A DNA stretch of 64,000 nucleotides from Pseudomonas bubulae (GCF_900618535.1 NZ_UYJA01000003.1:1-64000); one strand, 5' to 3'; positions 27,380 through 36,676 are shown, counted from the first letter of the stretch. Made by a program: numbers and translations. The notes: a model not told the origin generated them from the sequence alone.

Positions 27380-30300
27380 ATGAAGCAAGCTAAGGTACGT
27401 CTCGGTGCGCTGGCACTGAGCTCACTCAGACTTAACAAACTATTGCTCCTGCTCACCGGGTTTGCCCTGCTGCTGGTGAGCATGAGCTATTGGGCGGTTA
27501 ATCGAGTGCTGAAGGAGGAGGGCGAGAAGACGGATTTTCATTTCGCGCGGCTGATGGAAAGCATTCATGAGCATGAGACCTTTTTGCGTATTGCCGTTCA
27601 AAGCTACAGTCAGGCCAATGAAAACCTGCTGATAGATAGCCAACCGCACTCGCACGAGGTACTGATCCGTCAGGGCGATGAGCGCTTGTTCCAGAACCGT
27701 GACACGGCCAAGTCATTGCCCTTTACGGTGAGCCAGCGAGACAAGTTCACCCATGCCGAAATGCAGGGCGTCTACTCGCTCGGTGTGCAGTTGACCGACC
27801 TTTTCACGGCTTACTGGTCCGATTCCCACTATGTGGCGCCGCAGGTATTTGTTTTTTCCCCCAGCGATCAATTCACTATTGCGGTGCCCGGTATTGAGGG
27901 CACGCGGCAGTCCCCCCTGTTGCTCAAAAGCAACTTTTTCGATGTGACCAAACGTTTGTACGATGAACTTATGGTGCATCGCCATGCCCTTGGCAGTGAT
28001 GAGCTGATCTGGATAAAAGCTCCGCAGGACCTGATTCAAAAGCGCAAGTACATTGTCGGCGCCGTCGGGCTGAATCTGTCGCGCAACTTCATGCCACCTG
28101 GGGCTGAAGCCAATGACCTGGTGATCCTGAACGCGTTACTGGACGTCAGCGATATCGGTGATCTGGAGCGCTTGCTGATGCACCCCACCAACAGCCGTTT
28201 GACCTTGATCTCGCCTGCCGGCGATGTATTGCTGGGGGACGCCGGGGATGTCGAGGATCTGCCCCTGGGCTTGAGCATTACCCGCGATGGTCTGCGCTTC
28301 AAGCTGAGTTCGGGCGGGGCCACGCCCTGGGTCGGGTTGTACGCGATCAGTTATCAGAACTTCTTTGGCTATGCCAAATGGCCTTTGGCCGGCGCGGCGG
28401 GCCTGCTGGTGTTGTTTGGGCTGATCGGCTGGCGCTTCAACCGCTGGTACCGCAAGCAAATCATCGAACCTGCCCAGCGTGCCAGCCAGTCCCTGGCCGA
28501 GAGCGAAGAATTCAATCGGGCCATGCTCGACAGCGCACCCGTGGGATTGTGCGTGGTCGAGCGCAGCACGGGAGAGATCCTGCTGGAAAACCAGAGGGCG
28601 CATGAGTGGCAGGGTACCCCTGAACTGATTGCCCTGCTGAAGCGCGATTATGGTGAGCACGAACTGGGAGAGGTCCAGTTGGAAGTCGCGGGGCGCTATC
28701 TGCAGGCCTGTTTTGTCTTTACCCGTTACAAGGGCAAGAACGTGGTGCTCTGTGGTTTCAACGACGTCACCCGGCATGTGGATGACGCCAACCTGATGGA
28801 GCAGGAGCGGCGTTCGGCTGACGAAGCGAGCAAAGCCAAAACTCTGTTTCTGGCAACCATGAGCCATGAAATTCGTACGCCTCTATACGGGGTACTGGGC
28901 AATCTTGAACTGCTGGGCCTTACGTCTCTGAATGAGCGCCAGCGTGAATACCTGCAGACCATTCAGCGGTCGTCTACGGTGTTGTTTCAGTTGATCAGTG
29001 ATGTGCTGGACGTCTCCAAGATCGAGTCCGGGCAAATGGCTGTCGAGGCCAAGTCCTTCTGTCCGCTGGACTTGTTTGAAGACTGTGTGCGCAGTTATTC
29101 AGCCGCGGCGAGCAATAAGGGCTTGAAGATTTTTGCCTGTGCCGACGCGCAGTTGCCGCCATTGTTGAGTGGCGATGCGGTACGTATTCGGCAAATCATC
29201 AATAATTTGCTGAGTAACGCAATCAAGTTCACCGACACCGGCTGGGTTGTCTTCAGGCTCAAGGTGATAGGCATCGAACAAGGGCAGGCCGCGTTGCAGT
29301 GGCAGGTTTCCGATACCGGCGTGGGGATCAGCGAAGGGCAACTGACGCGCCTGTTCAAGCCCTTTTCCCAGGTGGGTGGCAGCGAACGTGCAGGCGGTGC
29401 GGGGCTGGGCCTGTCCATTTGTGCGAGCTTGAGCGAGATGATGGGCGCGAATTTGCGGGTGGTCAGTGAACCGGGGCTTGGCAGCAGCTTTTCGTTGCAT
29501 ATGAGCTTACCGGTTATCGCCGGCTCACTGGGTAGTTGTGCCGATATCGACCTTGAGGGGGTCCGTGTTTACGTGCGCGCTGCGCGCAATGATATAGGGC
29601 AGATCCTGGCAGACTGGTTAAACCATTGGGGCGCTCGCGCCCAGGTTATGCCGGCAGCGCTTCCTCCCGACTACCCTGCAATCCTGCTGGATCTGGACCC
29701 TGACCAACCGCTGACAGTGCCCTGGCAAGGTGAGCGGCTGCTGGCGACCGAGTCGGGGGGCAGCCAGCCGCAAAGAACTGCCCGTGGCTGGGAGGTCAAT
29801 GCCTATGATATTCGCGCCATTGGCAGAACGCTGATGCAGATCGCCCATGGGGCTGTCCCCCAGGCGTCCGCCAGTGTGGTGCCCTATGCCGCAAACCTGG
29901 AATTGAACGTTCTGGTCGCCGAGGATAACCCCGTCAATCAGGAGATCCTCAGGGAGCAGTTGGAAGCCCTGGGGGTTCGGGTCACGCTGGCAGACGATGG
30001 TGAACAAGCCCTGTCGCGCTGGAAGGAAGCGTCGTTTGATCTGGTGATCACCGACGTCAATATGCCCAGACTCGATGGCTATCAGCTGACGCGCCGCTTG
30101 CGTGAGCTTGACCCGCGGGTGCCGATTATTGGTGTGACCGCCAATGCCCTGCGTGAAGAAGGGGAGCGCTGCCTGGAAGCGGGAATGAATGTATGGCTGG
30201 TCAAGCCCCTGAGCCTGACCACATTGCGCCAGACCTTGTCCGCCTTGTGCGCAGCGCCTGCCGAGCTGCCTGTTGGCGTCCATGATGCCCCCGATGCACC

Positions 30301-30634
30301 CCTGCAGACGGATAATCTGCAAGACTGGATCAGCCTTTCGCCAGCCATGCATCGGCTGTTTATCGCCACCATGCAGGAGGATCTGGCGCAGGCTCAGCTG
30401 GCGTTGCAGCAGGGCAATACCTCGAAACTAATCAGTTATGTGCACCGGATGCACGGTTCTTTTGCCACGGTGGGCGCTGTCAATTTGGCTGAGGCCTGCA
30501 ATCAGTGCGAAATTGCCTTGTTGCGTGAGCCCTTGAACCCGGCCTCCGTCGCGGCCAATGAGGTGTTGCTCGAACGTTTGCGCAGGGTGGTCGCAAGGCT
30601 GGTTGACGGGGCGTTATATCCCGGCAGCCAGTAA
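27380..30634 (+). CDS. Unorthodox sensor kinase (HK-REC-Hpt), RocS/RcsC-like
   Basis: The protein has 1084 residues: helix at about 18-40, periplasmic sensor to about 325, second helix at about 332-356. A PAS-like segment (370-465) precedes HisKA with His496 in SHEIRTPL. The ATPase shows INNLLSNAIKF, DTGVGI and GAGLGLS. A degenerate receiver-like stretch leads to a receiver with Asp892, and the Hpt domain has His1022 in YVHRMHGSF. It is a paralogue of the 15701 kinase along its length, with an added Hpt. That Hpt is the only one in the locus and could serve both kinases. No strong ribosome site precedes the ATG. Confidence 0.9.
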   Translation: MKQAKVRLGALALSSLRLNKLLLLLTGFALLLVSMSYWAVNRVLKEEGEKTDFHFARLMESIHEHETFLRIAVQSYSQANENLLIDSQPHSHEVLIRQGDERLFQNRDTAKSLPFTVSQRDKFTHAEMQGVYSLGVQLTDLFTAYWSDSHYVAPQVFVFSPSDQFTIAVPGIEGTRQSPLLLKSNFFDVTKRLYDELMVHRHALGSDELIWIKAPQDLIQKRKYIVGAVGLNLSRNFMPPGAEANDLVILNALLDVSDIGDLERLLMHPTNSRLTLISPAGDVLLGDAGDVEDLPLGLSITRDGLRFKLSSGGATPWVGLYAISYQNFFGYAKWPLAGAAGLLVLFGLIGWRFNRWYRKQIIEPAQRASQSLAESEEFNRAMLDSAPVGLCVVERSTGEILLENQRAHEWQGTPELIALLKRDYGEHELGEVQLEVAGRYLQACFVFTRYKGKNVVLCGFNDVTRHVDDANLMEQERRSADEASKAKTLFLATMSHEIRTPLYGVLGNLELLGLTSLNERQREYLQTIQRSSTVLFQLISDVLDVSKIESGQMAVEAKSFCPLDLFEDCVRSYSAAASNKGLKIFACADAQLPPLLSGDAVRIRQIINNLLSNAIKFTDTGWVVFRLKVIGIEQGQAALQWQVSDTGVGISEGQLTRLFKPFSQVGGSERAGGAGLGLSICASLSEMMGANLRVVSEPGLGSSFSLHMSLPVIAGSLGSCADIDLEGVRVYVRAARNDIGQILADWLNHWGARAQVMPAALPPDYPAILLDLDPDQPLTVPWQGERLLATESGGSQPQRTARGWEVNAYDIRAIGRTLMQIAHGAVPQASASVVPYAANLELNVLVAEDNPVNQEILREQLEALGVRVTLADDGEQALSRWKEASFDLVITDVNMPRLDGYQLTRRLRELDPRVPIIGVTANALREEGERCLEAGMNVWLVKPLSLTTLRQTLSALCAAPAELPVGVHDAPDAPLQTDNLQDWISLSPAMHRLFIATMQEDLAQAQLALQQGNTSKLISYVHRMHGSFATVGAVNLAEACNQCEIALLREPLNPASVAANEVLLERLRRVVARLVDGALYPGSQ

Positions 30635-30736
30635 CGTTACGGCCACGTTCAGCGGGCTTGCGGATCTGCCGGTGATCACAGTGGCCGTTTGTTGTACCTT
30701 GGAATCGTCCCTCCCAACAATAATATGGACGTTTCC

Positions 30737-32137
30737 ATGGCCTCTAACCCTGCATTTCACGCTTCTCCCATGCCCACCCTGCTCGATGCCCTGCGCGAGC
30801 TGCTCGGTGAGCGCCTGAGCACTGGCCGAGCCGAGTGCGAGCAACACGGCCGAGGTGAGTCATACCACCCGACCTTGCCGCCGGACGCGGTGTGTTACGC
30901 CGAGTCCACGGCCGAGGTGGCGGCCATCGTCAAACTCTGCGCAGCGCAGCGAGTGCCCATCATTGCCTTTGGTGGTGGCACTTCACTGGAAGGCCATGTA
31001 GGCGCTACCCGGGGCGGGGTCTGTATCGACCTGAGCCGCATGCAGCGAATCATCGCCGTGCGCCCGGATGATCTGGATGTCACTGTGGAGGCCGGGGTAA
31101 CCCGCATGCAGCTGAATGCCGAACTGCGTACCACCGGGCTGTTCTTTCCGGTCGACCCGGGCGGTGAAAGTACCCTGGGGGGCATGGCAGCGACCCGCGC
31201 TTCAGGGACCAATGCGGTGCGTTACGGGACCATGCGCGAAAACGTGTTGAACCTGACCGTGGTGCTGGCTGACGGCCAGGTGATCAAGACCGGTGGGCGG
31301 GCGCGAAAATCATCCGCTGGCTACGACCTCACGCGCTTGTTTGTCGGCTCGGAAGGCACGCTGGGGATCATCACCGAAGTCACCCTGCGCCTTTACGGTA
31401 TTCCGGAAACCACCTGCGCGGCGGTGTGTACCTTCCCGACGATAGCGGCGGCGGTCAGTTCGGTGGTGTCGATCATTCAATATGGCATTCCAGTGTCACG
31501 GGTCGAATTGCTCGATGCGCGCACGGTGCAGGCGGTCAACCGTTTCTCGCACATGGGCCTGGTTGAAACGCCGACGCTGTTTTTCGAGTTCGCCGGTTCC
31601 CCGGCCAGTGTGGCGGAGCAGGTGGAACTGACCCGGGAGATTGTTGAAAGCAATGGTGCATTGGGTTTTCAGGCGGCTGGCGATGCTGATGCGCGCAATG
31701 CCCTGTGGCGTGCCCGGCACAGTGTCCACTATGCAATGCAGTCCATGCGGCCGAATGGTCGGATCTGGAGTACGGATGTCTGCGTACCGATTTCGGCGCT
31801 GACCCGGTGCATTGCCGAAACGGCTGAAGATGTGGCCAGGGTTTCATTTTTCGTAGGCATGGTCGGGCATGTCGGGGATGGCAACTTTCACCTGGGGATG
31901 GTGGTCGACCCGGGCAATGCCGCAGAACTGGTTGAAGCCGAAGCGCTCAATGAGCGGGTTGTCGAGCGCGCCATTGCCCTTGAGGGCACTTGCACCGGAG
32001 AGCATGGCATTGGTTCGGGAAAGATAAAGTTCATGCCCCTGGAGCATGGCGCCGCACTGGGTGTCATGCACCTGGTCAAGCAGGCTCTCGACCCTCTTGG
32101 GCTGATGAACCCGGGGAAAATCCTGCCCCAGGGGTGA
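30737..32137 (+). CDS. FAD-linked oxidase, D-lactate dehydrogenase (cytochrome)/GlcD family
   Basis: The protein has 466 residues: PCMH-type FAD-binding domain (about 40-220) with AFGGGTSLEGH and DPGGESTLGGMAATRASGTNA, then the FAD-oxidase C domain ending EHGIGSGKIKFM, MNPGKILP. The family oxidises D-lactate, glycolate or D-2-hydroxy acids and passes electrons to a quinone or cytochrome. It matches the single-subunit D-lactate dehydrogenase type (no glcE/glcF neighbours). In-frame starts at 30689 and 30725 are alternatives; none has a clear ribosome site. Confidence 0.88.
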   Translation: MASNPAFHASPMPTLLDALRELLGERLSTGRAECEQHGRGESYHPTLPPDAVCYAESTAEVAAIVKLCAAQRVPIIAFGGGTSLEGHVGATRGGVCIDLSRMQRIIAVRPDDLDVTVEAGVTRMQLNAELRTTGLFFPVDPGGESTLGGMAATRASGTNAVRYGTMRENVLNLTVVLADGQVIKTGGRARKSSAGYDLTRLFVGSEGTLGIITEVTLRLYGIPETTCAAVCTFPTIAAAVSSVVSIIQYGIPVSRVELLDARTVQAVNRFSHMGLVETPTLFFEFAGSPASVAEQVELTREIVESNGALGFQAAGDADARNALWRARHSVHYAMQSMRPNGRIWSTDVCVPISALTRCIAETAEDVARVSFFVGMVGHVGDGNFHLGMVVDPGNAAELVEAEALNERVVERAIALEGTCTGEHGIGSGKIKFMPLEHGAALGVMHLVKQALDPLGLMNPGKILPQG

Positions 32138-32236
32138 TATCAGGCCTGGGCGGTGATGTAAGCGCAGGTAATCATTGGTCTTTTTTTTATTTCGTGCTTG
32201 ACGCCCCGACGGTAAAACACGTTTAATTGCCGCCTT

Positions 32237-32312
32237 GCCCAGATAGCTCAGTCGGTAGAGCAGGGGATTGAAAATCCCCGTGTCGGCGGTTCGATTCCGT
32301 CTCTGGGCACCA
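32237..32312 (+). tRNA. tRNA-Phe (GAA)
   Basis: The gene is 76 bases long with CCA encoded. The acceptor stem GCCCAGA/TCTGGGC, D arm with AGCTCAGTCGGTAGAGC and T arm GGTTCGATTCC fold normally. The anticodon loop reads TTGAAAA with anticodon GAA. Confidence 0.97.
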
Positions 32313-32319
32313 CAACAGC

Positions 32320-32357
32320 AAAACCCCTGATGCCTTATGGCTTCGGGGGTTTTTTGT
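32320..32357 (+). terminator. Terminator after tRNA-Phe
   Basis: AACCCCTGATGCC pairs with GGCTTCGGGGGTT with small mismatches, followed by TTTTTTGTTTT. It lies eight bases after the tRNA. Confidence 0.88.
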
Positions 32358-32468
32358 TTTCGGGTGGAGCAAATCTGTTCTGCCTATCCCTTTGTCGCCT
32401 CGTCACTCGTTACGCCTTTCAGGGTGTTTACTTTCAATAAGGCTTTGTCTTTTGAAGAGGTGGGTGCG

Positions 32469-32813
32469 ATGAGCAATGAACAGGCAGTACCCGAGACTAA
32501 AGGCGTTACGGTCACGTTGCTGGCCACCATCGACCTTGGCCCCGAGATCGAGGGAATGGCAGGGCGCCAGCTTCGCATGCGTAAGGTGACGATTGAGCCG
32601 GGGGGCGTTTTCGGGCCGGTTCACAACCATACAGACAGGCCTGGCACCGTCTATATCCTTCACGGGGTTATCACTGACCATAGAAATGGTATCGCCACGG
32701 AGTATGGCCCGGGTGTGGGCTGGCCTGAAGACAGGCACACCACGCACTGGCTTGAGAACAGGGGAGTGATTGAGGCGGTGGAGATTTCAGTCGATATCGT
32801 CAGGCAAGACTAA
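32469..32813 (+). CDS. Cupin-domain protein
   Basis: The protein has 114 residues with one cupin barrel. The first motif, GPVHNHTDRPGTVYILHG, contains the His-x-His-x(n)-Glu/Tyr-like metal pattern (His-Asn-His) but lacks the usual glutamate. The second motif is around HTTHWLENRG. The function cannot be told from sequence; small stand-alone cupins of this type are often annotated as quercetinase-like or sugar-binding. GAGGTGGG precedes the ATG at 32469; the longer frame upstream runs into the tRNA terminator and is rejected. Confidence 0.8.
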   Translation: MSNEQAVPETKGVTVTLLATIDLGPEIEGMAGRQLRMRKVTIEPGGVFGPVHNHTDRPGTVYILHGVITDHRNGIATEYGPGVGWPEDRHTTHWLENRGVIEAVEISVDIVRQD

Positions 32814-32888
32814 GCCCGCATCAGGCGGCTGCTTGATAGTCGCTCACTCGAGCGGAATCCGTAATGGGTGACGTTGTGAGCGCGCGCG

Positions 32889-34253
32889 TCACCAAAACCA
32901 ATAAGGCAAGAACTTGGGGGTCGGTTCATTGGCCAATTCCAGATGGTAGGTAATGGCGTTAAAGAAAAACATGTCCAGTACGAGAAAAGTCGCCGCCCCA
33001 AAAGAGAATGTCAAAAACTCGCGATGTGGATGTGAATAAAGGCGTGACTCCATCCAAGGGCGAGCCGCGGCAAGAATAATCAAGCCCGTCATTGCACCAA
33101 GGTAGTTCGGTTGAACAGGGGACGCCGCAAAGTGACTATAAATAAATGCAAACAGAAGCATCCCGAGGCCAATAACGGGTAGTCTCAAGCAGAACTTCAG
33201 CAGTTTGTCTCTGGTGTTGGCGAATCGTTGGCTTCGATCTACAAAGATATAGGCCGCTAACAAGGAAATCGCGGGTGTGATTGAAAGTATGTAACGCGCT
33301 TTCTTGGCACTTGGAATTGTCAGCAGTACGACCACGACAAGAAACCAGGCCGAGAGATACAAGAGCATGCTTGTCGACGGTAGAGGCGACGGTGCAAAAA
33401 AATCTTTGCCCTTTCTGATGATGACGTTCAAGGCAATAAAAACGGTTACACCGTAGGTCAGCAAGCCGGCAGAGAAGTAGAAGTAATAACGAGGTGCCTG
33501 GTTACTGTCAAATCGCCCCAGCCCTTGCTTGACCAATACCTCCTGCAAGAAAGCATGTCCACCTTGTGCGTAGGCAGCCGCTATCAGCAGCAAAAGGGCA
33601 GCGCCCAGGACCAGGCCGGCGAGCAGGCAGAACACAACGAGCCTGCGCCATTGCCGGCTCAGCAGGTAATAAGAGGCGACTACACTGGCTGGGACGATCA
33701 GGCCAACAGGACCACGGAATGCAAAGCCCAGCGCCAGGGCTGCGAGTATAAGCAGCAATCGGGATGTTTGTTTATGCTCGTCTCCTGCACAGGCCAGATA
33801 AAAACATATCACGGTAAAAAGTGCAGGGTATATATCCATTGATAAGGAGTTTACGCCGTCCAGAAATGACCAGGTGAATAGCGCGAACACAACACCATAT
33901 GCGCCCCATTTCTTTTCCTGCCGTTCACCCAGCTTGTATATGAATACCAGTGTCAAGGCGGCAGCAATACAAAAGGGCGTCGCCAGGGAGAGAAGGGATA
34001 CTTGGCCAAATGGCAGTGAAATCAGATAAACGAGGAGCGTATGGGTCACTGTGTAGTCGGGATAGGGCTGCAGGTCATCAGAGATTGGAAAAAGCGTCAA
34101 TCCGTCCTGGAACATATAGTGGGCGAAGTCGACGAAGCGTGTTGTGTAATTGAGCACTGCGGGCCTGTATTGCAGGGCAGCAAATAGGAAAAAAGACATT
34201 ATAAAAATAACGGAGCAGGGGTATTTAAAAGTGACGTATTTAAGTGCCTTCAT
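32889..34253 (-). CDS. Polytopic membrane glycosyltransferase, ArnT/PMT-like (GT-C fold)
   Basis: The protein has 454 residues with about 10-12 membrane helices. The first extracytoplasmic loop carries an acidic pair near residue 40 (RFVDFAHYMFQDG), the usual GT-C catalytic region. A large loop around 240-270 follows. Such enzymes transfer a sugar from a polyprenyl phosphate donor to a lipid or glycan. ArnT itself is longer and I see no arn genes, so the acceptor is unknown. The gene and its upstream DNA are visibly AT-richer than their neighbours, which suggests horizontal acquisition. Confidence 0.72.
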   Translation of the reverse strand: MKALKYVTFKYPCSVIFIMSFFLFAALQYRPAVLNYTTRFVDFAHYMFQDGLTLFPISDDLQPYPDYTVTHTLLVYLISLPFGQVSLLSLATPFCIAAALTLVFIYKLGERQEKKWGAYGVVFALFTWSFLDGVNSLSMDIYPALFTVICFYLACAGDEHKQTSRLLLILAALALGFAFRGPVGLIVPASVVASYYLLSRQWRRLVVFCLLAGLVLGAALLLLIAAAYAQGGHAFLQEVLVKQGLGRFDSNQAPRYYFYFSAGLLTYGVTVFIALNVIIRKGKDFFAPSPLPSTSMLLYLSAWFLVVVVLLTIPSAKKARYILSITPAISLLAAYIFVDRSQRFANTRDKLLKFCLRLPVIGLGMLLFAFIYSHFAASPVQPNYLGAMTGLIILAAARPWMESRLYSHPHREFLTFSFGAATFLVLDMFFFNAITYHLELANEPTPKFLPYWFW

Positions 34254-34604
34254 ATAAGCGGCTCTCCAAAAACGCGCAGGCTAGCATTGTTTTTTTTAGG
34301 TAACCCAGATTTAAAAAGTAAATATTTATTATATTAAAAGTGTCAGGGAATAGTGGGGCTACCTGTCCATTTCAGATCATGGGCTGCGAACAGGTGTGAA
34401 GCAGACTGATTCGGATCGGTCATGACGTAAGGGGGGGGAGGCGATTTCTGGACGCAGTTGCCAGGTTATTGGCCGAGGGCTCGCAGGATGCGACGGGGAG
34501 ATTTGGGAGGAGACAATAAGAAACCCCCAGACACAAGAAAGCCCGCACTAGGCGGGCTTCTTGTACTGTCTGCAGACTCATGGAGACTTCTGTAAACAAG
34601 CGTT
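34254..34604. other. AT-rich intergenic stretch
   Basis: These 351 bases have no convincing gene. The part at 34290-34345 is almost pure A/T, probably the promoter region of the glycosyltransferase gene. A run of eight G occurs at 34431-34438 and a bidirectional hairpin at 34533-34564. I recognise no attachment-site repeat of either flanking tRNA. Confidence 0.7.
34533..34564 (-). terminator. Terminator after tRNA-Met
   Basis: ACAAGAA-A-GCCCGC pairs with GCGGGC-TTCTTGT around a five-base loop. It lies about 40 bases downstream of the leftward tRNA-Met gene. Confidence 0.75.
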
Positions 34605-34681
34605 TGGTGGCTACACAGGGACTTGAACCCCGGACCCCAGCATTATGAATGCTATGCTCTAACCAACTGAGCTATGTAGCC
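34605..34681 (-). tRNA. tRNA-Met (CAT), elongator type
   Basis: The gene is 77 bases long with CCA encoded. On the minus strand GGCTACATAGCTCAGTTGG begins the gene, the anticodon loop has CAT within ATTCATAAT, and the acceptor stem GGCTACA/TGTAGCC is perfect. The first base pairs, unlike in initiator tRNA, so it is the elongator or the tRNA-Ile2 precursor; the sequence favours elongator Met. Confidence 0.95.
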
Positions 34682-34853
34682 GATGGCGCGCATTATTCCC
34701 TCGTACGGGGGGTGTGTCAAGCAAATATCTAAAAAAAATCTTCGTTCTATCAATTGCTTAAGGTTTTACGGCGTTTGCATGGAAAGATCTTGTAAAAGAA
34801 TGGCACATTGACGGATCTGCAAGCGCGCATTCACCTGTCGTACGGAAACCCAA

Positions 34854-36071
34854 ATGGCTCTTAGCAACGCTCAAACAACTACAATCGCGTCCCCTCCAGC
34901 CCCTCAGTCAAGCCCATTGGTCATGCGCATTATCGGCGCCGTGGCCCTGGCGCATCTGATCAATGACCTGATCCAGGCCGTACTGCCGTCGATCTATCCG
35001 ATGCTCAAGGCCAAATATGACCTGACCTTTACTCAGATCGGACTGATAACCCTGACGTTTCAGATGACCGCTTCGCTATTGCAGCCGTGGGTGGGTTACT
35101 ACACCGACCGTCATCCCAATCCGCTTTTGTTGCCTGCCGGGATGGTTTGCACCCTGATCGGGATTTTGATGTTGTCTCAGGTCGGCAGTTTTCCGCTGAT
35201 TTTGCTGGCCGCCGCCCTGGTGGGTATTGGCTCTTCTACGTTTCACCCCGAAGCTTCCCGTGTAGCGAGGCTTGCTTCGGGCGGGCGCTACGGGCTTGCG
35301 CAATCGACCTTCCAGGTAGGTGGCAATGCCGGCTCGGCCTTTGGCCCGTTGTTGGCTGCGGCCATCATCATTCCCTTCGGTCAGGGTAACGTGGCCTGGT
35401 TCGGCCTGTTTGCCCTGTTCGCCGTTGGGCTGCTGTATGTCATCAGTCGCTGGTACCGCAACCATTTGAATCTGTTCAAGCTCAAGGCCGGGCAGCAGGC
35501 GACTCATGGGTTGTCGAAGCAGCGGGTACTCGGTGCCCTGGCGGTGCTCGGCTTGCTGGTGTTCTCCAAGTACTTCTACATGGCGAGTCTGACCAGCTAC
35601 TACACCTTCTTTCTGATCGAAAAGTTCGACGTGTCCGTGTCCACCTCGCAGTTGTACCTGTTCCTGTTCCTGGGCGCAGTTGCGGCGGGCACGTTCTTTG
35701 GCGGCCCCATCGGTGACCGTATCGGCCGCAAGGCGGTGATCTGGTTTTCAATTCTCGGGGTGGCGCCGTTTACCTTGCTGCTGCCCTATGCCGACCTGTT
35801 CTGGACCAGTGTGCTCAGCGTGATCATCGGTTTTATCCTGGCGTCGGCATTCTCGGCCATTGTGGTGTATGCCCAGGAGCTGGTGCCGGGCAATGTGGGG
35901 ATGATTGCCGGTATCTTCTTCGGCCTGATGTTCGGTTTTGGCGGGATTGGTGCGGCCTTGCTCGGGCATTTGGCGGACATTCATGGCATCGAGTATGTGT
36001 ACACCCTGTGCTCTTACCTGCCGTTGTTCGGCGTGCTGGCGATTTTGCTGCCGCGAACGAAAAAAGTCTGA
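34854..36071 (+). CDS. MFS efflux transporter, fosmidomycin-resistance (Fsr) type
   Basis: The protein has 405 residues with 12 predicted helices. The N-terminal segment AHLINDLIQAVLPSIYPMLK and the loop GYYTDRHPNP are characteristic of Fsr. E. coli Fsr exports fosmidomycin; the native substrate is not known. The second-half MFS loop GDRIGRK is also present. It is single-gene, between tRNA-Met and the type III cluster, and its end at 36071 faces the end of hrpL. Confidence 0.9.
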   Translation: MALSNAQTTTIASPPAPQSSPLVMRIIGAVALAHLINDLIQAVLPSIYPMLKAKYDLTFTQIGLITLTFQMTASLLQPWVGYYTDRHPNPLLLPAGMVCTLIGILMLSQVGSFPLILLAAALVGIGSSTFHPEASRVARLASGGRYGLAQSTFQVGGNAGSAFGPLLAAAIIIPFGQGNVAWFGLFALFAVGLLYVISRWYRNHLNLFKLKAGQQATHGLSKQRVLGALAVLGLLVFSKYFYMASLTSYYTFFLIEKFDVSVSTSQLYLFLFLGAVAAGTFFGGPIGDRIGRKAVIWFSILGVAPFTLLLPYADLFWTSVLSVIIGFILASAFSAIVVYAQELVPGNVGMIAGIFFGLMFGFGGIGAALLGHLADIHGIEYVYTLCSYLPLFGVLAILLPRTKKV

Positions 36072-36151
36072 GTCGGTAGTGGGGGCCATTCCCTGGCCTT
36101 GCTCCGGGCGTGCCCTCAATCATGGACCCCTCTGAGCATCCGTGGCGGGCA

Positions 36152-36676
36152 CTAGCAGTGGGTGGCCATCTTGAGTTGTTCGCGAGCTCGCGAGATGCGT
36201 GAGCGAACTGTCCCTATAGGGATTTCCAGAGCGCTGGCGGTGTCGCGATAACTGCTGCCGCTTTGCACCGATGCATACAACGTGTCGCGCATTTCGATGG
36301 GCAGCCGGTTGAAGGCAATCAGCGTGAGCTCAAGCCTGCGGTGAGTCTCAAATTGACCATACAGGTCGGGGCTGTGGTCCTGCTCATGGCACTGCGTCTC
36401 GTCGAACTCGCAATGCACCGGCCTTGCGTGCAACCGACGAAAATGATTGCGAATGAGGTTCTGGGCAATGCCGCACATCCATGTGCTGAGCGTTGCCTGG
36501 CCGTTGAAGCGTGCTTTGCTGCGCCACGCCTCCAGGCAGGTCAACTGAAAAATATCCTCTGCATCTTCGGGGTTCAGTACGCGCTTGTGGATAAACGCTT
36601 TAAGCTTTTTTTGAAGTTCAGTCGACAGATCCAGAAAATCGGGGGCAGGGGGGGAAGCCTTATCAAGGTGATCCAT
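36152..36676 (-). CDS. hrpL: ECF sigma factor HrpL
   Basis: The protein has 174 residues: sigma region 2 (about 28-95, NPEDAEDIFQLTCLEAWR...WMCGIAQNLIRNHFRR) and region 4 (about 120-170, YRDTASALEIPIGTVRSRISRAREQL). HrpL directs RNA polymerase to Hrp boxes of the type III genes; three boxes are found in this window. It sits next to, and divergent from, the hrpJ operon, and a sigma-54 promoter precedes it. The first 25 codons contain a run of seven C (36648-36654 on the complement) and an in-frame A AAA AAG at 36606-36612. GAGGAT precedes the ATG. Confidence 0.92.
   Translation of the reverse strand: MDHLDKASPPAPDFLDLSTELQKKLKAFIHKRVLNPEDAEDIFQLTCLEAWRSKARFNGQATLSTWMCGIAQNLIRNHFRRLHARPVHCEFDETQCHEQDHSPDLYGQFETHRRLELTLIAFNRLPIEMRDTLYASVQSGSSYRDTASALEIPIGTVRSRISRAREQLKMATHC

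Noticed and set aside
32237..34681. tRNA-Phe and tRNA-Met as ends of an integrated island
   Set aside because: I found no direct repeat of either tRNA 3' end and no integrase gene in the window.
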